Shown here in pieces: positions 37,889 through 45,141 of a stretch of 64,000 nt of DNA. The notes below the pieces were generated by a model, which was not told the origin of the DNA, ran no database searches, and saw nothing but the letters and a program-made list of their open reading frames with translations. Origin of the DNA: Sulfopaludibacter sp035606355 (lineage in GTDB: Bacteria; Acidobacteriota; Terriglobia; Bryobacterales; Bryobacteraceae). Position 1 is the stretch's first letter. Every line of letters starts with the position of its first letter. The stretch spans positions 62,001-126,000 of the forward strand of contig DATNFO010000039.1 in assembly GCA_035606355.1 (NCBI GenBank), read 5' to 3'. A program made the position numbers and the translations under genes.

Positions 37889-39251
37889 GTCAACCGGATT
37901 CCTCGAATACACGCGCGAACTGCCGCAGCGGCGCCCCGCGGCCGAGCGCATCCATGACTGGTTCGAAATTTATCAGCCGTTTCCGGAAGAAAGCGTACGC
38001 ACCCAGGCGGCGCGCTGCATGGATTGCGGAGTTCCCTTCTGCCACAACGGATGCCCGGTGAACAACATCATTCCGGATTGGAACGATCTGGCGTATAGCG
38101 GGCGCTGGCAGGAGGCAGTCCGGCGCCTGCATCACACCAACAATTTCCCGGAATTCACGGGACGAATCTGCCCTGCCCCGTGCGAGGCGGCGTGCGTGCT
38201 CGGCATCAACGAACCTCCCGTCGCGATCAAGCAGATTGAGAAGACGATCATCGACCGTGCATGGGACGAGGGCTTCATTCGTCCCGAACCGGCTGCGACA
38301 AAATCCGGCAAGCGCGTCGCGATCGTAGGTTCTGGACCGGCAGGGCTCGCCGCCGCGCAGCAACTCGCGCGCGCCGGTCACGATGTGACGGTGTTCGAAA
38401 AAAATGCCGCGCCCGGAGGACTGCTGCGCTTCGGCATCCCCAATTTCAAACTCGAAAAGCATCTCGTGGACCGGCGGATCGCGCAGCTCGAAGCCGAAGG
38501 CGTCCGCTTCGAATGCAACGTGCACGCCGGCCGCACCATCGCCGGCGATCAACTCCGCGCCAACTTCGACGCCATCCTGCTTGCGGGCGGCGCGGAACAG
38601 GCGCGCGACTTGCGGGTGCCCGGCCGCGAACTCAATGGCATTCATTTCGCGATGGAGTTTCTGCCGCAGCAGCACAGCAGGATTTCCGCGGCGGGGAAAC
38701 GCGTCGTAATCATTGGAGGCGGGGACACCGGGGCGGACTGCGTTGGCACGAGTCATCGTCACCAAGCGGCCAGCGTCACGCAGTTTGAGCTGCTCCCCAA
38801 GCCGCCGGAGCAACGCAGCGACTCGACGCCATGGCCGCTCTGGCCGATGCAGTTGCGCGTGGAAAGCAGCCACGAAGAAGGCGGCATTCGCGATTGGAGC
38901 GTCAGCACCGTGCGATTTACGGGCGATGACGCCGGGAACGTCAAACAACTGCACGGCGTAAGAGTCGGACCTGCGCCGAAATTCGAGCCGCTCCCCGGCA
39001 CCGAATTCACCTTGGACGTGGACCTCGTGCTGCTGGCGATGGGCTTCACGGGGCCCGTAAAATCAGGCCTGCTGGAGCAACTCGGAGTGGCGTTGGATGC
39101 GCGCGGCAATGTCGCGGCGAACGACCATGCGACAAGTGTCGCGGGTGTGTTCGCGGCCGGCGACATGCGCCGGGGCCAAAGCCTCGTGGTTTGGGCAATC
39201 GCCGAAGGCCGCGCGGCGGCTCAGAGCATCGACAGCTTTTTGCGCAGATAA
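37881..39251 (+). CDS. gltD: Glutamate synthase, small (beta) subunit
   Basis: 456 residues. N-terminal 4Fe-4S clusters: CMDCGVPFCHNGCPVNN and CPAPCEAACVLG. FAD-binding GSGPAGLAAAQQLARAG near residue 150 and NADPH-binding GGGDTGADCVGT near 277 follow. Supplies electrons from NADPH to the GltB subunit. The ATG overlaps the gltB stop by eight bases. The last 31 bases overlap the 3' end of the convergent PEP-CTERM gene. Confidence 0.97.
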   Translation: MGKSTGFLEYTRELPQRRPAAERIHDWFEIYQPFPEESVRTQAARCMDCGVPFCHNGCPVNNIIPDWNDLAYSGRWQEAVRRLHHTNNFPEFTGRICPAPCEAACVLGINEPPVAIKQIEKTIIDRAWDEGFIRPEPAATKSGKRVAIVGSGPAGLAAAQQLARAGHDVTVFEKNAAPGGLLRFGIPNFKLEKHLVDRRIAQLEAEGVRFECNVHAGRTIAGDQLRANFDAILLAGGAEQARDLRVPGRELNGIHFAMEFLPQQHSRISAAGKRVVIIGGGDTGADCVGTSHRHQAASVTQFELLPKPPEQRSDSTPWPLWPMQLRVESSHEEGGIRDWSVSTVRFTGDDAGNVKQLHGVRVGPAPKFEPLPGTEFTLDVDLVLLAMGFTGPVKSGLLEQLGVALDARGNVAANDHATSVAGVFAAGDMRRGQSLVVWAIAEGRAAAQSIDSFLRR

Positions 39252-40120
39252 GGCAGCACCAGCAGCCCCAGCCAAGCACTCGACGGTTCAGGAGTCGCTA
39301 CCGCGCCTGCCGTGATTCCGTTCGGGCCGTAATCCAGCCCGGCGGTCCCGGCGATCGTCGCCAGGTTGTTCTGCGGACCTAAGCTATCCGGCGTGCCATC
39401 GTAAACAATCGCCGATTGCAGCTCGGCCGTATGCAGGAAGTCCCACGTGACCGTGACCGGAGGCGTCTGGAATCGCTGGTCGATCTTGGCAGTCACCGAT
39501 AGGGAAGGCTCGATGTTGAACGGTGCATCATAGGCGAACGGAATATAGAAGGTGAACAGGAAGTTGTAATTGATGTCGCCGGTGCTCTTAATGCTGTCGC
39601 CGTTCGAGAGCGGGCTGCTATTCACCTGAACCTTGGTTCCAGCAACGCCGCTCACCGAAAGCGTTGCGGAACTCTGGTCGACGCCCGCGTTCGACGGCGT
39701 CTCTGTGGCGCTGCCTTCGAAAAGGTACCGCAGCGCGAGCACGCCCAAGCCCGACCCTCCGCCGATCTTCAACGTATCGTCGTAGTCAGACGTAGTTGTG
39801 CCCCAAGCGCTGTAGCCCGCGCCGAGCGGCGGATTGCCGGTCACGGATAGCGAAGACTGCGCGCCCAGAACGCCGTCCACAATCTTTCCCTCGCCGCTCG
39901 CCTGCAACGTATAGTTGACGCACGTATTGCAGTTGAACGCCCACGCGAGATCGTCGAACACGGCCGTCCCTTGCTGTTGGTTGACGTAGTCAGTCTGCAG
40001 GACGGGCGCGTTGGTAAAGTCGAAGTTTTCAAAAACACCGGCTTGCACCAGCGCGCCCGCAAAAGCCGGCGCGGCCAGCATGAAGCCGAGCGCCGCGGCG
40101 CTCGCGAACCGTAATCGCAT
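39221..40120 (-). CDS. PEP-CTERM-anchored secreted protein
   Basis: 299 residues. A signal peptide (RFASAAALGFMLAAPAFAGA) leads a beta-rich extracellular domain with one Cys pair (FNCNTCVNY). The C-terminus TPEPSSAWLGLLVLPYLRKK is a PEP-CTERM sorting signal: PEP motif, hydrophobic helix, basic tail. Such proteins are processed by exosortase and often associated with exopolysaccharide. No exosortase is in the window. The gene overlaps the convergent gltD by 31 bases. Confidence 0.82.
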   Translation of the reverse strand: MRLRFASAAALGFMLAAPAFAGALVQAGVFENFDFTNAPVLQTDYVNQQQGTAVFDDLAWAFNCNTCVNYTLQASGEGKIVDGVLGAQSSLSVTGNPPLGAGYSAWGTTTSDYDDTLKIGGGSGLGVLALRYLFEGSATETPSNAGVDQSSATLSVSGVAGTKVQVNSSPLSNGDSIKSTGDINYNFLFTFYIPFAYDAPFNIEPSLSVTAKIDQRFQTPPVTVTWDFLHTAELQSAIVYDGTPDSLGPQNNLATIAGTAGLDYGPNGITAGAVATPEPSSAWLGLLVLPYLRKKLSML

Positions 40121-40202
40121 TGCGTAGTTCTCCTACCCTTCCTGCGGAAGAACCGGAAAACTTTGAGCGGGCCAGGCGCCGCGGCCGTGAGATTGCGCGC
40201 AG

Positions 40203-40973
40203 TTAGCGCGATTCCCAGCGCAAGTGAACGTCGTCGCCATCCATTACGATCCGCCGCACCACTCCGCGATCGTCGAGGGTGACGAACGCGCGGCCTCCTA
40301 AGCGGCGGCCGCCCGGAAGGTCGACAGAAGCGCGAAGACGGAGGCCATCGCGGTCCGCCTGTTCCACCACTCCGCGGAGAAACATCGGCTCGCGGCGGTC
40401 GGTTTGGAATTGGATCTCGGCGTCTCCGCCGGGTTCGACGTTGACACGAGCGTCGAAGAGCGGCGTTTCGCGTTGTCCCACGCGCATGGATCCGCTTCCG
40501 GGACCGCGGAAGCGCACCTCATTCCGGCGGAACGCGGGCGGGGGCGGAGGCACGGCTTCGGAGTACCCGGCGCCTTCCATCTCCCACGACAAGCGGAAAT
40601 GGTACCGGCCTTCGCCGCCCGCGCTATCGCGAATGAACACCACGGCGGTGCCTCCATTGCCGCGCGTCGGCTCGCTGACCAGGCGGATTTCGCCGCGGCT
40701 GTCTTTCACCTCAAACCGCATCCCCCGCGGATCGCGCGGCAGCGGAGCATTGCATTCGCTCCCGTCGTCACGCGGATCGCGGCCGGCGAGCGTGTGAATG
40801 AAAACGGAATCGCCGCGCACGGAAACTTCGGCGGTGTTGTCTACCTGCAGGCGGATGTCGCATTGACCCTTGCCGCGCGGCACGTCATCGCGAGTCATCT
40901 GCCGGATTCGAAACTGCGTGTCCGCGAGCGCTGGCAGCGCCGCGAGAACCCCAATTACGACAAGACGTTTCAT
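40203..40973 (-). CDS. Secreted hypothetical protein
   Basis: 256 residues. Short signal peptide (MKRLVVIGVLAALPALAD), then an Arg/Asp-rich beta domain with no recognised family. A poly-Pro stretch (EAVPPPPPAFRRN, about 140-152) divides two halves. The gap of 82 bp to the PEP-CTERM gene holds no evident feature. Function unknown. Confidence 0.7.
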   Translation of the reverse strand: MKRLVVIGVLAALPALADTQFRIRQMTRDDVPRGKGQCDIRLQVDNTAEVSVRGDSVFIHTLAGRDPRDDGSECNAPLPRDPRGMRFEVKDSRGEIRLVSEPTRGNGGTAVVFIRDSAGGEGRYHFRLSWEMEGAGYSEAVPPPPPAFRRNEVRFRGPGSGSMRVGQRETPLFDARVNVEPGGDAEIQFQTDRREPMFLRGVVEQADRDGLRLRASVDLPGGRRLGGRAFVTLDDRGVVRRIVMDGDDVHLRWESR

Positions 40974-40990
40974 ATCGCAAATATACCGCG

Positions 40991-41266
40991 CTACATGTCG
41001 ATACGCTTTTGTTGTTTACCGCTTAAGTACCAGCACGGCTGCTGGCCGCGATGCGGGAACATCGAATGCACGCACGGCACGTTCTCGGGGTCGGAAAGAA
41101 TGAATTCCGTTTTGCCGTTCTTCTGCGGAACGGCATAGTAGGGATGCACCTCCACGGTGCCGGTCCCGTTGGCTCCTTTTGCCTGGAGGATCAGCCAGTC
41201 GGCGGAATATAGAAACACCGCCGCCGCTAAGACAATCAGGATACTCTTTCGAATCAGCCGCCCCAC
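40991..41266 (-). CDS. Small membrane-anchored hypothetical protein
   Basis: 91 residues from GTG 41266. One TM helix (ILIVLAAAVFLYSADWLIL, about 9-27) and a short extracytoplasmic tail containing HPYYAVPQKNGKTEFIL and two cysteines in ENVPCVHSMFPHRGQQPCWY. An in-frame upstream start at 41323 would be encoded by the intergenic hairpin element and is not favoured. No family known to me. Confidence 0.65.
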   Translation of the reverse strand: MGRLIRKSILIVLAAAVFLYSADWLILQAKGANGTGTVEVHPYYAVPQKNGKTEFILSDPENVPCVHSMFPHRGQQPCWYLSGKQQKRIDM

Positions 41267-41277
41267 AGATCCAGTAT

Positions 41278-41342
41278 GTACCGGCCTCCCGGCCGGTACA
41301 AGGCGCGCGGGGCGCGCCTGCAACCGGTCTGGAGACCGGTCG
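41278..41342. repeat. Short multi-hairpin element (copy 4)
   Basis: Three adjacent stems: GTACCGGCC-tccc-GGCCGGTAC (41278-41299), AGGCGCGC-ggg-GCGCGCCT, and ACCGGTCT-gg-AGACCGGT (to about 41341). The element fills the gap between the M1 peptidase stop and the small membrane protein start, on the same strand. Stem sequences differ from the other copies while pairing is kept. Confidence 0.7.
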
Positions 41343-42920
41343 CTACTGACGCATCAGCAGCCAGACGTCCGGATCGAGTGTCACCGATTGGGGGGCAGTA
41401 TCGGCGGGCAGTTCGAATGTCTGCGCGGGCTGCGTCATCTCGAACTTTGCGCGCTGTGCGCCGATCGCCACCTCGATCGGCAGGCGAAACGCTTCCCCGC
41501 CCTGCGTCTGCGTCAGCGTGAGATGAACTTTCTTCGCACCGGCATCGTAACTCCACTTGAATTCCACCGTGGGCGAGGTACCCGTATGCAGCCACTGCCG
41601 GAAAAACCAGTCCAGTTTCTGCCCCGATGCCTGTTCGAACACCTGACGCAAATCCTCCGATGTCGCATTCGAATCGCGATACCGGCGGTAGTATTCGCGG
41701 ATGGCCTTCCAAAATGTCTCCGTGCCCACCTGCCCGCGCAACATGTGCAGGAACCACCCGCCCTTCACGTAAACCAGCCGCACCGGCGCCGCCCCGCCCG
41801 TCATCTCCGGAAGATTATCGTGGACCACCGCCACCGGCTTGCGCTGCTCGAGCGTGAAGATGTTGTTGCGCGCGTTCTTCAACTCGGCGACGAACGCATC
41901 GCGCCCCAGGTAGTGCTCCGTGGAGAGTTGCTGGAAATAAGTTGCGAATCCCTCGCTCAGCCACGCATCGTCCCAATCGCTCTCCGTCACCGCGTCGCCG
42001 AACCACTGGTGCGCCACTTCATGCCACACCAGGCTCGATGCCGGCCGGTTCTGTATGGAGCGCTCGCCGTAGAAGATCGCGCTGGCATGCTCCATCCCGC
42101 CGCCCATTCCGGCCGCCTGCACGCCCGCGAGCTTGTCATATGGATACGGTCCCACGAAATCGGAGTAGAACTCGATGGCCTGCCGCATCGGCGTTTCCAG
42201 AGCCACGATTCCATTCTCGCGATCCTGCGGAAACACCCACGTTTGCAGCGGAATGCCCTGCGCTGTTCCGAAATAGCGCGACGCAAACCGCGCCACTCCG
42301 ATATTGTTCAGCCACGACGCGATCGGCTCATCCTGTTTCCAGTGCGTGCGGCGCAGCCCGCCCGGCAGATCCGTGATCTCCTGCAGCAACCCGTTCGCGA
42401 CCACCTGATACTGCGCGGGCGCGGTCACCACAAACTCGCTGGTCGCCTTGTCGTACGGATGATCGATCATCGGCAGCCACTGCCGCGCCATCACCGGCCA
42501 GTTCACGCTGAAAAAACATCGCTCGCCGAACTTGTTTTTCAGAATTTTGAGGCCATTGCCCGGGACGCCCCGATACTTCACCGTATAACTGCGCCGTTCG
42601 CCAACCGCGGGCGGCGCGGGGAGCCGTATGGAAAGCCTGTCGTTCTCATGCGTGTAAACGAGCGCAGCGCCGTCAGGACCGGTTACACCGGTTACGGTCA
42701 TACCCTTCCCGTTGCGGACGCTCGTGAGGTCCAGCGCAAACGCGGTCACGTTCGGTTGCACGAAGCGAAGCTCAACCGTGGTCTCGCCCTGTATCTCGTC
42801 GGTATCGTCACTCAACGTGACGCGCAAAATATAATGTTGCGCGTCGATGCCCGGCTGGCGCGGGTAATTGTCTGCTTGCGCGGCGAGCGCGAACAGCAAG
42901 AGAGCGGCGGCTGATTTCAC
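41343..42920 (-). CDS. M1-family metallopeptidase, secreted
   Basis: 525 residues from GTG 42920, which gives the signal peptide KSAAALLLFALAAQA. The gluzincin motif HEVAHQWFGD (about 299) is followed 18 residues later by the zinc-ligand Glu in WLSEGFATYF. GMGGGMEHAS (about 270) corresponds to the GAMEN exopeptidase motif, here in the variant form seen in bacterial M1 enzymes. It lacks the long C-terminal ARM domain. Probably an extracytoplasmic aminopeptidase. The start is 21 bp from the divergent M61 peptidase. Confidence 0.93.
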   Translation of the reverse strand: MKSAAALLLFALAAQADNYPRQPGIDAQHYILRVTLSDDTDEIQGETTVELRFVQPNVTAFALDLTSVRNGKGMTVTGVTGPDGAALVYTHENDRLSIRLPAPPAVGERRSYTVKYRGVPGNGLKILKNKFGERCFFSVNWPVMARQWLPMIDHPYDKATSEFVVTAPAQYQVVANGLLQEITDLPGGLRRTHWKQDEPIASWLNNIGVARFASRYFGTAQGIPLQTWVFPQDRENGIVALETPMRQAIEFYSDFVGPYPYDKLAGVQAAGMGGGMEHASAIFYGERSIQNRPASSLVWHEVAHQWFGDAVTESDWDDAWLSEGFATYFQQLSTEHYLGRDAFVAELKNARNNIFTLEQRKPVAVVHDNLPEMTGGAAPVRLVYVKGGWFLHMLRGQVGTETFWKAIREYYRRYRDSNATSEDLRQVFEQASGQKLDWFFRQWLHTGTSPTVEFKWSYDAGAKKVHLTLTQTQGGEAFRLPIEVAIGAQRAKFEMTQPAQTFELPADTAPQSVTLDPDVWLLMRQ

Positions 42921-42941
42921 ACGGACTACTATACTGAATCC
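42921..42941. promoter_or_regulatory. 21-bp bidirectional promoter, both transcripts apparently leaderless
   Basis: On the plus strand TATACT (42930-42935) is seven bases before ATG 42942. On the minus strand TATAGT (42933-42928) is seven bases before GTG 42920. The two -10 boxes share four bases. The spacing places each transcription start at its start codon, so both mRNAs would lack a leader. No good -35 is seen for either. Confidence 0.55.
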
Positions 42942-44807
42942 ATGCGCTTCGCTGTTGCCCTGATTCTCGCCGCGCCCCTCCTTGCCCAGACTCCCATCCA
43001 GGTGAAGGTGGATGCTTCGGACGCTGCGCGCCGCGTCTTCCACGTGCGCCTTTCCATTCCTGCCAAGCCCGGCCCGACCACCCTGCTCTACCCCGAGTGG
43101 ATTCCCGGCGATCACATGCCCGATGGTCCGATCCCCAATCTGGTCGGCCTGGTGATCAAGGCCAATGGCGCGACCGTGCCGTGGCGCCGCGACGACGTGA
43201 ACATGTTCGCCTTCCACATCGACGTGCCGGCCGGCGCCACTGCCCTCGACGTCAGCTTCGACTTCCTCTCGCCGCCCGATTCCGCAGGCGGAGCCTTCCT
43301 GGCGGGCAGTTCCGCGACTACCGAACTCACGGTCCTCAACTTCAACCAGTTCGTCCTCTACCCGCAAGGCGCAGATGCCGATTCCGTACAGTTCCAGGCC
43401 GCGCTCCACGTTCCCGACGGCTGGAAATACGGCACTGCGCTACCAATCGCCAAGGAAAGCGGCGGCGATATCGAATTCGCGCCAGCCTCCCTCACCACGC
43501 TGATCGATTCGCCCATCTCCGCGGGCCGTCATTACAAGACCGTGGACCTGGGCACGCAGAACGGCCTGCGCCACTATCTCCACCTCGCCGGGGATACGGA
43601 CCGTTCCGTCGATATCAGCCCCAAGCTCGTGGAAGGTTATAAGAATCTGGTCGTGCAGGCGGGCGATCTGTTCGGGGCCCGGCATTACCGCGATTACCAC
43701 TTCCTGTACACACTCAGCGACCACATAGCCCATTTCGGCCTGGAGCATCACGAAAGCAGCGATGATCGTCTCGGCGAACGCACGGTCGCCGACCCGGACC
43801 TCAGTCTTGCTTCCGCGTATCTTCTCTGTCACGAGTATGTCCATTCGTGGAATGGTAAGTTCCGCCGGCCGGTGGGACTTACTAAAGACGGGAAGGATGG
43901 CGGGTACGACTTTCCCATGCGCGGCGACTTACTGTGGGTTTACGAAGGACTTACTAACTACCTCGGCGAAGTGCTTGCTCCACGCAGCGGCCTCTGGAGT
44001 CCCGAAGACTATCGCGAGTCGCTGGCATCCACTGCGGCGGCCATGGATAACACCTACGGCCGCCGCTGGCGTCCGCTTGAAGATACCGCAGTCGGCGCGC
44101 AGATCACTTATAACGCGGGCGAAGACTACTCCAATTATCGCCGCGGCGTCGATTATTACCCCGAGGGCTCCCTGTTGTGGCTGGAAGCGGATGTGCTTAT
44201 CCGGCGGCTCAGCAGGGGCGCCAAGAGCCTCGACGATTTCTGTAAGCTCTTCCACGGCGGAGCGAGCGGCGCGCCGGCTATGAAGCCGTACACGTTTGAT
44301 GACGTGGTCGCAGCCCTCAACACCGTGCAGCCGTACGATTGGGCAACGTTCTGGAAAGAGCGCCTGCTGAAGACCTCCGAACACGCCCCGCTCGGCGGCG
44401 TCGAGGGCTCCGGATGGAAACTGGTCTACGACGGCACGCGCAGCGACTTCTGGAAAGCCTACGAAACCAGCCGCAAGGTGGTGGATCTCAGTTACTCCAT
44501 CGGAGTCAAGGTATCGGACGACGATGGCGGCATCGGAGACGTGACGTACGCCGGACCGGCGCAGAAGGCGGGAGTGGCGCCGAATACCAAGCTGATCGCC
44601 GTCAACGGGCACGCCTATAACTCGACTGTCCTGCGCGAAGCAGTTGCCGATTCCGCGAAGGGCGGCAAAGTGGAGCTGCTCATTCGATCCGGAGAATATT
44701 ACGAGACGCACACCATCGATTGGCACGGCGGGGAACGGTACCCGCACTTAGTCCGGGATGAAAGTAAGCAGGACTTACTGACGATGATTACTGCGCCCTC
44801 GCACTAG
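42942..44807 (+). CDS. M61-family metallopeptidase with PDZ domain, secreted
   Basis: 621 residues. A signal peptide (MRFAVALILAAPLLAQ) is followed by the M61 N-terminal beta domain (LLYPEWIPGDHMPDGPIPNL), then the catalytic domain with HEYVHSWN (about 297) and the Glu ligand in WVYEGLTNYLGE. A PDZ domain lies near the C-terminus (IGDVTYAGPAQKAGVAPNTK). Family members are glycyl aminopeptidases. Located head-to-head with an M1 peptidase, consistent with joint use of peptides. Confidence 0.94.
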   Translation: MRFAVALILAAPLLAQTPIQVKVDASDAARRVFHVRLSIPAKPGPTTLLYPEWIPGDHMPDGPIPNLVGLVIKANGATVPWRRDDVNMFAFHIDVPAGATALDVSFDFLSPPDSAGGAFLAGSSATTELTVLNFNQFVLYPQGADADSVQFQAALHVPDGWKYGTALPIAKESGGDIEFAPASLTTLIDSPISAGRHYKTVDLGTQNGLRHYLHLAGDTDRSVDISPKLVEGYKNLVVQAGDLFGARHYRDYHFLYTLSDHIAHFGLEHHESSDDRLGERTVADPDLSLASAYLLCHEYVHSWNGKFRRPVGLTKDGKDGGYDFPMRGDLLWVYEGLTNYLGEVLAPRSGLWSPEDYRESLASTAAAMDNTYGRRWRPLEDTAVGAQITYNAGEDYSNYRRGVDYYPEGSLLWLEADVLIRRLSRGAKSLDDFCKLFHGGASGAPAMKPYTFDDVVAALNTVQPYDWATFWKERLLKTSEHAPLGGVEGSGWKLVYDGTRSDFWKAYETSRKVVDLSYSIGVKVSDDDGGIGDVTYAGPAQKAGVAPNTKLIAVNGHAYNSTVLREAVADSAKGGKVELLIRSGEYYETHTIDWHGGERYPHLVRDESKQDLLTMITAPSH

Positions 44808-44817
44808 GGGGGGATCA

Positions 44818-45120
44818 GTCCGGCTGTTGTTCTCGTGGGCCTCCATTCGCCTTTCGATGCACCTTTTACCGCTTCCTTACGGTCGCGGTGAAAACATCCG
44901 GCTGTCGTTCTCGTCGCACTCCATTCGCCTTTCGATGCACTTTTTACCGCTTCCTTACGGTCGCGGCTCCGTTAGCAGCATCAAGTACACACGGAGCCGT
45001 GACCGTTAGGGAGCGGTAAAAGGTGCCGGCGATACGGAAACAATTCACATCTTTTTCACAAGCCCGTAAGGGAGGGGTAAAACGTGCCGGGGATGCGACT
45101 GCGTTGAACGCGGCAAAAAC
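44818..45120. repeat. Long-hairpin intergenic element B
   Basis: The 334-bp gap has no gene. It holds a hairpin with 30-nt arms (44943-44972 and 44991-45020), 18-nt loop TAGCAGCATCAAGTACAC, preceded by a half-unit 78 bp upstream (44865 on) and followed by GGTGCCGGCGATACGG and an AT-rich stretch with another half-unit. The loop is the reverse complement of that in element A although the flanks have the same orientation. Confidence 0.85.
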
Positions 45121-45141
45121 GTAATTTGATAAGTCGCCCGG

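Noticed and set aside
44827..45009. 60-codon ORF in hairpin element B
   Set aside because: It is a translation of tandem repeat units (repeated RLSMH-LPLPYGRG) and has no coding evidence.
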